Virus record (IMG/VR): IMGVR_UViG_3300047316_000207
Location: 1-28,111 of that record
Source of the DNA: a virus
Length of the DNA stretch: 28,111 nucleotides
Reading direction: 5' to 3' (one strand)
Of the stretch, positions 4,581-11,963 are shown in pieces (the stretch's first letter is position 1; each line of letters opens with the position of its first letter). A program made the position numbers and the translations under genes. A model generated the notes under the pieces. That model worked only from the letters and a program-made list of their open reading frames with translations. It did not search any database and had not been told where the DNA came from.

Positions 4581-6018
4581 GCAAATCGTGCTCATCGATT
4601 TCAGCTCGATAGCCCATCCCGTTTGGCACATGGCGGCGAGCGATCCGAATCCGGATGCCACGAGCATTGGCATCATTGCGAAGGTGCGCGCCTTGACGTC
4701 GGGCCAGCCGCATGCCGCCCTCTGCCTGGATTCGCCCAAGTCGTTCCGCCGCGAGATGGACGCGACGTATAAGGCGGCAAGGGAATCAAAGCCCGCGCCG
4801 TTTTGGCATCAATGCGAACTGGCGCTGGAAGCCTTGAAGGGCGACGGCTTCCCGCAGTGGATGGCGGAAGGCTTTGAGGCTGACGACATCATCGCCTCAG
4901 CTGTAAAACGGATGTGGTTCGGACCGCCAACTGGCGAGGCATTGATCCTCATCATCAGCGCCGACAAGGATTTGCTGCAACTCGTGAATGAGCACGTCAG
5001 CGTGAAATCGCCAATTACGGGCAACATCATGACGCCGGAGGGCGTCAAAGAAAAGTTCGGCGTGGATCCGAATCAGATCCGTGATTACCTGACGCTGGTC
5101 GGGGATGCGTCCGACGGCGTCGTCGGGGTCAAGGGCATCGGCGCGAAGGGCGCGGCGGCGCTGTTGGCGCAATTTGGCACGCTGGATGATGTCTATGCGG
5201 CATTGGATGCCCATCAAGAATATGGTATCAAGCCAGCACAGGCACAGGCGCTGCGTTCGTTTCGGCACGATGAGGAATGTAACGACCGCTTGCCCGTCGT
5301 GCGCACATTGCTGTCCTTGCGCGAGGATGCGCCGATTGACTTTGCCCAGGTGCTGAAGGAACGTCAAACCACTGATCGCGAGGATGAGATCATGCAGGAC
5401 ATCGAAGAAGCGATGCCGACACTGGCGCCCTATTCCGCCCCTGAGGTCTATGGCCCTGGCGCTGCTCCAACGCCTACGACTGAAGTGCTGCCCGCCGAGC
5501 CCGCGCGGATGTCACTGGCTCCGGTCAATGGTGATTATGAACGGCAGCTCGAGCCGCAGAGCATGAATCAAGCCGTTCAGTTGGCGCAGTTGCTGTTCAA
5601 AGCTCGGTTGTTTGGCGCGTATGGCACACCCGAAGCCGTGCTGTCGACGGTGCTGTCAGGCCGCGAATTGGGCCTCTCCGCCATGGCCAGCCTGCGGGCC
5701 TTCCACATTGTCGAAGGCAAGCCGACGATGGCGGCGGATGCCCTTCGCGCGCTCGTCCTGAAGTCAGGGAAGGCGAAGTCGTTCAGGTGCACCGAGCGCA
5801 CGGCGACGGCGGCGACGTTCAGCACGCAGCGCCAGGACGAAGAGCCGATGACATTGCGCTATACCATCGAGGAGGCACAAGCGGCAGGGCTCGTGAAGAA
5901 CGGCAGCGGCTGGACGAAGAACCCGGCTGACATGCTCGTCGCGCGAGCGTCGTCGAAGCTGGCGCGGCTGGTCTACCCTGACGTCGTGGCTGGCCTTTAC
6001 GCACCTGAGGAGTTCTAA
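4567..6018 (+). CDS. FEN/T5-type 5'-3' exonuclease fused to a RecT-like single-strand annealing domain
   Basis: 483 aa, ATG preceded by GGAGGAAG. Residues 1 to about 265 form a 5'-3' nuclease of the T5 exonuclease/Pol I N-terminal class. Asp11 lies in LIDFSS and Asp55 in LDSPKSFRREMD. The acid cluster FEADD (103-107) and SADKD (131-135) follow. The helix-hairpin-helix metal motif is GDASDGVVGVKGIGAKG (179-195), where the usual KTA reads KGA. A Pro/Thr/acidic linker (about 270-330) follows. Residues 331-483 match RecT-like phage annealing proteins: AVLSTVLSGRELGLSAMASL, FHIVEGKPTMAADAL, GWTKNPADMLVARA and YPDVVAGLYAPEE. The expected role is 5' resection plus annealing of the exposed strand. 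Met315 and Met333 have no ribosome site, so this is one polypeptide. The nuclease call is strong; the RecT-like call is good but from memory of family motifs. Confidence 0.8.
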   Translation: MPSDKQIVLIDFSSIAHPVWHMAASDPNPDATSIGIIAKVRALTSGQPHAALCLDSPKSFRREMDATYKAARESKPAPFWHQCELALEALKGDGFPQWMAEGFEADDIIASAVKRMWFGPPTGEALILIISADKDLLQLVNEHVSVKSPITGNIMTPEGVKEKFGVDPNQIRDYLTLVGDASDGVVGVKGIGAKGAAALLAQFGTLDDVYAALDAHQEYGIKPAQAQALRSFRHDEECNDRLPVVRTLLSLREDAPIDFAQVLKERQTTDREDEIMQDIEEAMPTLAPYSAPEVYGPGAAPTPTTEVLPAEPARMSLAPVNGDYERQLEPQSMNQAVQLAQLLFKARLFGAYGTPEAVLSTVLSGRELGLSAMASLRAFHIVEGKPTMAADALRALVLKSGKAKSFRCTERTATAATFSTQRQDEEPMTLRYTIEEAQAAGLVKNGSGWTKNPADMLVARASSKLARLVYPDVVAGLYAPEEF

Positions 6019-6239
6019 TGAAGTGCCGATGCGGAGATCCCTCGTGTGTCGCGGAGGTGGGATTTGATTCATTAGCTGGCCTGTTGATCGCCGAAGGGAA
6101 TCCGGGCGCGGCTGCTGCAGGCATCTATTTGAGCGTGGCTGATGCCGTCATTCTTTGCCAACAGTTACGCGCATATGTGTTGGCGAGTATGGATGAACCC
6201 AAAGCCGGACATGCGGTGCTAAATGGGAGCCATATATGA
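6018..6239 (+). CDS. Hypothetical protein with an N-terminal cysteine cluster, 73 aa
   Basis: It starts in a TAATG overlap directly behind the nuclease-annealase gene. The N-terminus MKCRCGDPSC has Cys3, Cys5 and Cys10, resembling half of a small zinc site. The rest (residues 15-55) is Ala/Leu-rich and likely helical (SLAGLLIAEGNPGAAAAGIYLSV, ADAVILCQQLRAYVL). The stop overlaps the next gene by four bases. The tight coupling suggests it works with the recombination proteins, but I recognise no family and no catalytic residues. Confidence 0.55.
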   Translation: MKCRCGDPSCVAEVGFDSLAGLLIAEGNPGAAAAGIYLSVADAVILCQQLRAYVLASMDEPKAGHAVLNGSHI

Positions 6240-6640
6240 CCGCCTACGAACTCGAAGCCATCGGCCTGCTGAAGCGCATCGACGCCACGCTGGCGGAATT
6301 GCTGGCGCTCTCGAAGTCGAAGCGGGCCGGGACGCCGATGCCCGCCGCCGCCATTGACCTCGAAGGCCCCTATGGCGATCCGATCATCAAGGCGAAGGAT
6401 CCGCGCGACTGGAACGGGCCATCGATGAATGGGCGGCATCTGTCCGAATGCCCGCCGGAATATCTCGATCTGCTGGCGTCCCGCTATGACTACTTCGCCG
6501 GCAAGGAAACAGACGAGAAAAAGAAACGCTATGCCGTCATCGATGCCGCGAAGGCACGGGCCTGGGCGGCGCGGTTGCGCAGCGGGTATATGCCGAAGGC
6601 GCCTGAGCCGATGATTGATGAGGGGCAAATCAAGTGGTGA
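6236..6640 (+). CDS. Conserved-looking phage protein, 134 aa, recombination operon
   Basis: An ATGA-overlapped gene second behind the nuclease-annealase. Residues 1-30 are a likely coiled coil (YELEAIGLLKRIDATLAELLALSK). They are followed by a Pro-rich turn and a second section with the pattern DPRDWNGPSMNGRHLSECP, EYLDLLASRYDYFAGKE and AAKARAWAARLRSGY. I associate that pattern (WxG, G(R/K)xxSECPPE(Y/F)LDLLA, then ARAxxWAxRLR) with small phage proteins encoded near annealing proteins or single-strand nucleases. It may be an accessory DNA-binding factor; this is from memory and cannot be checked here. No enzyme motif is visible. Confidence 0.6.
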   Translation: MTAYELEAIGLLKRIDATLAELLALSKSKRAGTPMPAAAIDLEGPYGDPIIKAKDPRDWNGPSMNGRHLSECPPEYLDLLASRYDYFAGKETDEKKKRYAVIDAAKARAWAARLRSGYMPKAPEPMIDEGQIKW

Positions 6641-7116
6641 CCGCCGACGCCCGCACCCGACGACTCCGAGAGCTAGCCAGTCGCGTCACCTGCTCTGAGG
6701 TGAGCGAAGGCGTCCTCTGCGCGATGTGCCGCTATGAAGGCAACGGCTGTTTGCGCGCGTGGGCGCTGAATGGCGAATGGCCGGCCGTGCTGGACACCGA
6801 GGGGGACCGACCGGCGCCACAACTCCCGGAATGGATTAGGCGGGCGCGAGAGATGCAAGTGACTGGTCGTTACATTAACGGTGGCATCTTTCATGGTCTG
6901 GTTGCCGAGATTGAACGATTACAAACCATTCTTGCGGACACCGAGGGGGACCGACCGCAACCAACTTCAGCGACTAGCACGCTGCGAGGTGCTGCGGACT
7001 CTGCGTTCGCGTTCCTCGATTCGATTGAATGGACGGATCACACATCCGCCGAGGAAGCCGAAAACGTGAAGCAGATTCTACGAGAAGCCATCGCCGTGAT
7101 GGAGAGGGAGCAGTGA
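6637..7116 (+). CDS. Hypothetical protein with two copies of a DTEGDRP repeat, 159 aa
   Basis: The GTG at 6637 forms a GTGA overlap with the preceding stop; a GTG one codon earlier is equally possible, and AGGGG (6621-6625) serves either. The N-terminal half has a cysteine group (C19, C28, C31, C38 in the region TCSEVSEGVLCAMCRYEG) that could bind a metal. The second half contains helical stretches (LVAEIERLQTIL, SAEEAENVKQILREAIAVM). The peptide DTEGDRP occurs twice, encoded by an identical 22-base DNA segment (6792-6813 and 6936-6957). The third copy of the core is in the next gene. Function unknown. Confidence 0.6.
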   Translation: MTADARTRRLRELASRVTCSEVSEGVLCAMCRYEGNGCLRAWALNGEWPAVLDTEGDRPAPQLPEWIRRAREMQVTGRYINGGIFHGLVAEIERLQTILADTEGDRPQPTSATSTLRGAADSAFAFLDSIEWTDHTSAEEAENVKQILREAIAVMEREQ

Positions 7117-7307
7117 CTATCGCAGCGATCAGGCGGCACGTTGAAGTGTTAGCGAAGGAGTTTCGCTCGATGGCGCTGGTGGCTGGGCAGTTCTCTGTCG
7201 AAGGGACACTGACGCCGGATCATCTGCGTGCGGCTGGCGAGGCGGAGACGTTTGCGGTCTGTGCCGAGAAGTTAGAGGCCCTACTGCTGGCGGACACCGA
7301 GGGGGAC
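6792..7307 (+). repeat. Three dispersed copies of the 16-base core GGACACCGAGGGGGAC
   Basis: The core occurs at 6792-6807, 6936-6951 and 7292-7307. The first two copies extend to an identical 22 bases by adding CGACCG. All are read in frame as DTEGD, in two neighbouring genes. Flanking DNA differs, so this is not a simple tandem duplication of a domain. Confidence 0.75.
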
Positions 7308-7526
7308 GCCAGCCCTGCGCCCGCGTATCGGCCGCAGCACTCATTTTACGAGATTACCGAAGCGATGCTGATCTATGGCGGTGGATTCGTTCACAATCTG
7401 GCGGTGGCGCTCCGATCGGCCGACGAGACAAACAAACGCATTCTTGTGATGGCATTTCAGGACTACTGGCGGCAATACGACGAGATGGCCAAGATGCGAG
7501 CGCCTGATCCTCCGGTGCAGCCATGA
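7113..7526 (+). CDS. Hypothetical protein with one DTEGD repeat, 137 aa
   Basis: The GTG at 7113 overlaps the preceding stop (GTGA) and has GGAGAGGGAG upstream. The protein is soluble and mostly helical: RRHVEVLAKEFRSMALVAGQF, LRAAGEAETFAVCAEKLEALL, then a Pro/Ala linker carrying ADTEGD, then an aromatic helical half (FYEITEAMLIYGGGFVHNLAVAL, MAFQDYWRQYDEMAKM). The DTEGD linker separates two halves, as if the repeat had been inserted between domains. Its stop overlaps the next gene. Family not recognised. Confidence 0.6.
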   Translation: MTIAAIRRHVEVLAKEFRSMALVAGQFSVEGTLTPDHLRAAGEAETFAVCAEKLEALLLADTEGDASPAPAYRPQHSFYEITEAMLIYGGGFVHNLAVALRSADETNKRILVMAFQDYWRQYDEMAKMRAPDPPVQP

Positions 7527-7678
7527 GCGACACCAGCACGATCGCCTTTATCTTTTACGTGGGGTTCATTTGCGGCGCGGCGCTATTGACCATCGTCGCG
7601 ATCTGGATGCCAACGGGATTATGCGCAAAGGAGCAGGACTATGCTACAAACCCTCATCCGCGCCGGCCGCTGGAGTGA
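7523..7678 (+). CDS. 51-aa single-pass membrane protein
   Basis: It starts in an ATGA overlap. The sequence MSDTSTIAFIFYVGFICGAA continues into LLTIVAIWMPTG, giving one clear membrane helix (about residues 7-29), then a short polar tail ending HPRPLE. The next gene begins 38 bases before its stop, in another frame. It is one of several tiny membrane proteins in this operon. No family recognised. Confidence 0.5.
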   Translation: MSDTSTIAFIFYVGFICGAALLTIVAIWMPTGLCAKEQDYATNPHPRRPLE

Positions 7679-7805
7679 CCTGCCATCAGAACCGTGGGTC
7701 CGCCCGACGCTGTGGATCCTCGCCGCCGTGGTCCTGATCGGCACGTGCGGCGCCTATCTGCACGCGGACTCGGGCGGCTTCTGGGACTGGATCTATGGGC
7801 TCTAA
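7641..7805 (+). CDS. 54-aa membrane protein, last gene of the plus-strand operon
   Basis: The ATG at 7641 has AAGGAG (7628-7633) at good spacing, so it is a true start even though it lies inside the preceding gene. An amphipathic N-terminus (MLQTLIRAGRWSDLPSEPW) is followed by one membrane helix (PTLWILAAVVLIGTCGAYL) and an aromatic tail (GGFWDWIYGL). It ends 20 bases before the stop of the convergent minus-strand block. Function unknown. Confidence 0.55.
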   Translation: MLQTLIRAGRWSDLPSEPWVRPTLWILAAVVLIGTCGAYLHADSGGFWDWIYGL

Positions 7806-7825
7806 TTCGTGATGCGTTTTACCTC

Positions 7826-8890
7826 TTAAAATCCGCGGCAGAGGACATAGATCTTATCTCCGGCAATATAGTTGCCGTCGACTTCGACCGCCGTCGTGGT
7901 GGGTGCCACATTGAGCGAATATGTAGCCCCGCTGGTCTGCGCGGAGGCGGTGCAGACGGGGGCTGAGGGATACGGCGTGCTGAACGTCGCGAAGCCCGTG
8001 CCCCCAGGCGCGGCGCCAACGGTCACCACGAAGGCATAATTGCGGCCGGTAATGGCCCGTCCCGCGCCACCCCAGCCCCCGCCCACGGTCGGTGTCCCAA
8101 TCGCATCTGTTGTGGTCGCGCCACCGATCGCGAGACTTCCGGTCACACTCAGATTGGTGGCGCCCGGATCGACGGTATTTCCAATACTCACCCCGCCCGA
8201 CGCAAAGAGCCGCATCGCTTCGGTATTGCTCGGAAAGAAGCGGATCGGCGTGGCTGGCAAGGTGGCGAGGTTAAGGCCGCCTGTGCCCGTGCCAACGAGG
8301 ACGGAGCTGTTCGCGATATTGTAATTCTGCCCCGCTGGGAGAAACGTGGAGGAGAGTCCTTCCAAGACGGTGAGCGCGGGGTTCAGGTCATTCCCAAGTT
8401 GCACGACTGTGCCATTGCCGGTGCCGGCGGTTAAATTCCTGATGAGCAGGCTTTGATTGCCCGTGCCGCCGGCGGTAAAGGTATGACTCCCGAACCCCGT
8501 CGCCGTGAAGAGGCCGGCGAGCGTCATCGTCGTGCCGGATTCTGAGAACAGGCTATTGCCCAATGACGTGGGCGTGAGAAATTTACTCAGCACGCCAGTC
8601 GTGCCGCTGACCGAGGAGCCAGAGGCCAAGCCGGTGCCATTGAAAAACAGCGATCCGCCAATGGAATAGAGCTTATTAGTCGTAATGGTGGGAGCGCCGC
8701 TGGGCAAGACGACAGCCGCCGCCGTGATACCGCTATCAGGCGCGGGCGTTGTGCTGCCGAGCGGACAGCCCGCACAGACGGACGCGGGGCTGGGCGTGGT
8801 CGTCGTCACGGTCGTAAACGCCCCTGGTCGTGGCTGCGCAGAGGCAGAGGCCGCGACGAGCAGCGCGCAGAGGGTCAGAAAGATTTTCAT
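7826..8890 (-). CDS. Fibre-like protein with an export signal, 354 aa
   Basis: Last gene of the minus block. The N-terminus is a convincing Sec signal peptide (MKIFLTLCALLVAASASAQ, cleavage after ASA). The rest is Gly/Thr/Ser/Asn-rich beta sequence with short repeats typical of phage fibre shafts and tips: GTTGVLSKFLTPTSLGNS, MRLFASGGVSIGNT, ATNLSVTGSLAIGG. The C-terminal part (YAFVVTVGAAPGGTGFATF to YIAGDKIYVLCRGF) looks like a small beta-sandwich. It overlaps the upstream fibre gene by four bases. A signal peptide on a fibre-like virion protein is odd: it may be exported, or the hydrophobic start may have another use in the virion. Fibre assignment is by composition and position. Confidence 0.65.
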   Translation of the reverse strand: MKIFLTLCALLVAASASAQPRPGAFTTVTTTTPSPASVCAGCPLGSTTPAPDSGITAAAVVLPSGAPTITTNKLYSIGGSLFFNGTGLASGSSVSGTTGVLSKFLTPTSLGNSLFSESGTTMTLAGLFTATGFGSHTFTAGGTGNQSLLIRNLTAGTGNGTVVQLGNDLNPALTVLEGLSSTFLPAGQNYNIANSSVLVGTGTGGLNLATLPATPIRFFPSNTEAMRLFASGGVSIGNTVDPGATNLSVTGSLAIGGATTTDAIGTPTVGGGWGGAGRAITGRNYAFVVTVGAAPGGTGFATFSTPYPSAPVCTASAQTSGATYSLNVAPTTTAVEVDGNYIAGDKIYVLCRGF

Positions 8891-9576
8891 GCGGGCACTT
8901 TCACAAGTTGAATGGCCCAGGCAAAGCCGGAGCCCGTATCGACTTTCGCCTTGATGCCGTAGTTCTTCACGCTGCCCCCGGCGGCGAAGGTAATGGGGCC
9001 GCTCGTGATCACATTGCCAGCCGCATTGCTGCCCGACATTTCGACAATCGGCGTATCTGGCGCCCCATCCGTCAGATTGACGAGTGCGACCGTCACGATC
9101 GCCGCGCCTAGCGTGCTCAACGCCATCCCCTGCAGTTTGTAGATGCCCGGTGCCAAGTTGGCGCTATCGAGGGGATAGATGGCCGTCCCCGCGTGGCAAC
9201 TGGCAAAGGTTGGGCCGAGCGGATAGCCCGTGGTAATGGGTGAGGTCGGATCGCCGCCAAAAACAAAGATGGTATAGACGCCGGATTGCGTCAGGCCGAC
9301 AGAGCCGACCGGGTCGGTGGAATCGATGACGACACCGAGGGCATCCGTCAGGATGAATTTATAGCTCGTTGCCGCGAGATAGATTTTGTAACGGCCACCG
9401 GCTGAGAGAACGATCGGATTCGTATTCGGGACGGTCAGATCGGCATCCTGCCATGTGGTCGCCAGCGTGCCCACGAGGCCAGCCGCATAGGTCCAGAGGA
9501 AGCCGCCATCCAGCGGAAAGCCGTTATCGTCCAAGGCTTGCGGAAAGGCATACGGCGCTAAGGTGCCCAGACTCAC
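8887..9576 (-). CDS. Tail fibre/spike protein with podovirus-type N-terminal domain, 229 aa
   Basis: The N-terminal 90 residues carry a common phage fibre signature: ALDDNGFPLDGGFLWTYAAG, then TWQDADLTVPNTNPIVLSA, GGRYKIYL and SYKFILTDALGVVIDSTDP. This resembles virion-attachment domains at the base of podovirus fibres and spikes. The remaining residues form a beta-rich C-terminal region (IYKLQGMALSTLGAAIVTVAL, FAWAIQLVKVPA) that could be a receptor-binding or adaptor part. It starts inside the stop of the preceding ejection-type gene and overlaps the following fibre gene, so the two fibre genes are likely made together. Confidence 0.7.
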   Translation of the reverse strand: MSLGTLAPYAFPQALDDNGFPLDGGFLWTYAAGLVGTLATTWQDADLTVPNTNPIVLSAGGRYKIYLAATSYKFILTDALGVVIDSTDPVGSVGLTQSGVYTIFVFGGDPTSPITTGYPLGPTFASCHAGTAIYPLDSANLAPGIYKLQGMALSTLGAAIVTVALVNLTDGAPDTPIVEMSGSNAAGNVITSGPITFAAGGSVKNYGIKAKVDTGSGFAWAIQLVKVPA

Positions 9577-10475
9577 GGATTCCCCCCATACTTCGGCATC
9601 AGCGACTTTTGGCCCCTAACGGCCCGACGGGCCATGTCGGCGTTCATCTCGGCTTCTGACGGCGTCCCGAGGCGCTTGGCGAGCTCCGCCGCCGGATTCG
9701 CAGGCACGGGCGGGCGATTGCCCAGCACCTTTTTCAGCGCCTCATCTGGCGCTATCCCGCGCTTAATGAGCATCGCCGCATTGTTCACTTCCGCCGCCTG
9801 CGGGGCCACCTTGGCCGTATCGAAGGCGTTCAGCGCTGCCTTGAATGCGTCCGGCGTCGACATCGGCGCTGATGCCACGGCTGCGGCTTCAGGGGCCACT
9901 GGGGCAGGCCCAGTGGGCGCGGGCGAGGCGACCGGCGTCGGCGTATGGGCTTGGGCCTGTGGCGCGGCGGGCGCTTCTGGGGGCGCTGCAGGGGCTTCTA
10001 CTGGCGCCGCCTTGCCCTTATATGCTTCGGCTAAGTCGCTCAAGATACCAATAGCCTGCATAGGCTTTTTCACGAGCGCTGGCGTAAAGATATCCACAAG
10101 CCGCTTCGTAATTTGAGGGCCGACAGATTCCGACAAGCCACCAATGGCACCACGGACGGCATTTACGGCCGACGGCCCAGCCGTGGCCGCCATCAGCGCC
10201 AGACTGGCCGGCGAAAACAACGAATCAATGGCATCGCTGCCGGTCGGATGCACCAGCGGCGTCGTCATCTTCTCGGCAAACTTCTGGCTGACGCCGCGCT
10301 GAATGCCGAATTGGTCGACGGCTTCCGGCGGCAAGGCTTTGACTTGTCCCGGTGCGGCCGCGCTGATCTTGGCTTCAGGGTGCGGCGCCTTCGCGAGCGG
10401 AGTTCCGGCGCTCGCATCAGTCGAGAGGTAATCGCCAGCGGCCGGGTCCGTCGACAGATACTGCGGGTCGGCCAT
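9573..10475 (-). CDS. Ala/Pro-rich virion protein, probable ejection-apparatus component, 300 aa
   Basis: The N-terminus repeats the motif YLSTD (residues 6-10 and 16-20). A possible membrane-active segment follows at about residues 85-115 (LFSPASLALMAATAGPSAVNAV, GAIGGLSE). Residues of about 155-205 are an Ala/Pro linker. The C-terminal 90 residues are helical and charged (AFKAALNAFDTAKVAP, EALKKVLGN, AELAKRLG). Its position after the longer Gln-rich proteins and before the fibre matches where P22-like phages keep DNA-ejection proteins. No lytic transglycosylase motif is present. The assignment rests on composition and synteny. Confidence 0.55.
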   Translation of the reverse strand: MADPQYLSTDPAAGDYLSTDASAGTPLAKAPHPEAKISAAAPGQVKALPPEAVDQFGIQRGVSQKFAEKMTTPLVHPTGSDAIDSLFSPASLALMAATAGPSAVNAVRGAIGGLSESVGPQITKRLVDIFTPALVKKPMQAIGILSDLAEAYKGKAAPVEAPAAPPEAPAAPQAQAHTPTPVASPAPTGPAPVAPEAAAVASAPMSTPDAFKAALNAFDTAKVAPQAAEVNNAAMLIKRGIAPDEALKKVLGNRPPVPANPAAELAKRLGTPSEAEMNADMARRAVRGQKSLMPKYGGNP

Positions 10476-11962
10476 TATTCGGCCTTCCAGCCCTTGCCAT
10501 CCCAGACGCCAACTTTGCCATTAAAGAGCCGCCGCTCTCCAATAGCTGGGCCACCAGATTGTGGCGCAGCCGCAGGCGTTGACGTGGCCCCACCTGGCGG
10601 CGCCGCAATGCGGCCCTGAATGGCCTTGATCTGGTCATCCAGCGCCGTGCGGCGGTTGGCCGTATCCGCCTTCAGAATCTTCGCCACGGATACAGCTTGG
10701 GCCAGTGTGGCATCTCCGCTGATCAGGCTTTCCACTTCTTTGCGCGCTGAATCACTCAGTTGCCCCGTCAGATTCGGGTTACTGAGAATCTTCGCAAACT
10801 CTGGGATGACGGTCAGCCGCGCGGCGTTATATGCAGCCATCTCCGGACTGCCGAGCAACTGACTGGAAATCTGGCGCAACGGCTTGTTGATGAGCGGCGA
10901 GCCGGTATCAACCACCTTCTGCGCTGTGCCAAGGAATTGGTCCAGATTCTTCAGGGCCGTTTCTTCAAATCCGCCTACGGCATCGCGCTGCTTTTGGGCG
11001 ACGGTAAGAGACGCTTGATTCGCCTTATACGCCGCCTGCTGAGAGGGCAGATCGAGATTCTTATAGGCATCAGCGGCAGCGTTGATGATGTCTGTGCGGA
11101 CCTTCGCGCCGGCCTTACCCATGCCCATCGGCGGCAGTTGCCCAGTCATGGCGAACTGCTTCGCGACAAGCGCTTTCGCCTCAGGCGTTAGATTCGGGGC
11201 TACATCTTCCTGTGACAGTCGCTGGCCTTCGAGTCTCAACCGTTCTGCGCCCTGCTTTAATGTCGCCTGTCGGTTCGCATCTTCGGCCTGCTGATTGGCG
11301 GTCATCCCCGTCGGTGACGTGCCCGCCAGGACGAGCTGAGCAGACTTCGCCTTGGCTTCTTGTTCCGGCTGTTCGGCCGTCTGCTTCGAGGCGGCGGGAT
11401 TGGCCGCAATCAGGGCCGATGTTATTTGGGCAATCGACTGTGGCCCTTGTTGCCGCACGAGATCGCGATAGGTATCCGGCTGCTTGGAGTCGGGGAACGC
11501 ATACTGATGAATCTTCATGGCGAGCTCAAAAGCCGTCGGCGTATCGCCTGCCGCCTTGATGCTGCGCGCCATATTGGCCAAATAGGCTTGCTGCCCTTGC
11601 TGCGCTTCTGCGTTGGCCCGCTGCGCGGTTGCGGCCTTTTCGGCGAGATCGGCGGCATTCTTCTTCGCCTCATCCACCATCTTTGACGCCGCTTCGTAAT
11701 GCTCTGGCGCGTGGATCTTGACTTGACCGAGGAAGTTATCGACGGTCACGTCCGGGTTGCCAATCACCTGATAAAAGCGGGCATTGGCTTCGTCCTGTTG
11801 CTGCTTATCCTTCAACGCCTGTTGTCGGAGTTGTTCTTCCGCCTGCGACGACTGGATCTCCTGCCGCTGACGTTGCAAAGCCCCGACCTGCGCCAGCGTC
11901 TGAAAGGGCGTATTAAAGCCCTGCGAGGGCGGTTGCTGATAGATGGAGGTATCGATCGGCAT
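10475..11962 (-). CDS. Probable DNA-ejection (internal virion) protein, 495 aa
   Basis: A long, mainly helical protein rich in Gln, Ala and Lys. Residues of about 25-60 are a strong coiled coil (RQRQEIQSSQAEEQLRQQAL), with further helices at 95-130 and 215-330. The C-terminus, after an Ala/Pro/Gly linker, is a small module GERRLFNGKVGVWDGKGWK, a short beta motif that I have seen at the ends of phage ejection-type proteins. Its start lies one base after the stop of the Q/N-rich protein. P22 gp16 and gp20 occupy the equivalent position. No enzymatic domain is visible. Confidence 0.6.
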   Translation of the reverse strand: MPIDTSIYQQPPSQGFNTPFQTLAQVGALQRQRQEIQSSQAEEQLRQQALKDKQQQDEANARFYQVIGNPDVTVDNFLGQVKIHAPEHYEAASKMVDEAKKNAADLAEKAATAQRANAEAQQGQQAYLANMARSIKAAGDTPTAFELAMKIHQYAFPDSKQPDTYRDLVRQQGPQSIAQITSALIAANPAASKQTAEQPEQEAKAKSAQLVLAGTSPTGMTANQQAEDANRQATLKQGAERLRLEGQRLSQEDVAPNLTPEAKALVAKQFAMTGQLPPMGMGKAGAKVRTDIINAAADAYKNLDLPSQQAAYKANQASLTVAQKQRDAVGGFEETALKNLDQFLGTAQKVVDTGSPLINKPLRQISSQLLGSPEMAAYNAARLTVIPEFAKILSNPNLTGQLSDSARKEVESLISGDATLAQAVSVAKILKADTANRRTALDDQIKAIQGRIAAPPGGATSTPAAAPQSGGPAIGERRLFNGKVGVWDGKGWKAE

Positions 11963-11963
11963 G

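Noticed and set aside
7806-7850. Possible terminator between the convergent blocks (CCTCT at 7822-7826 and AGAGG at 7840-7844)
   Set aside because: The stem is only 5 bp and there is no T-run on either strand, so it is not reported as a terminator.
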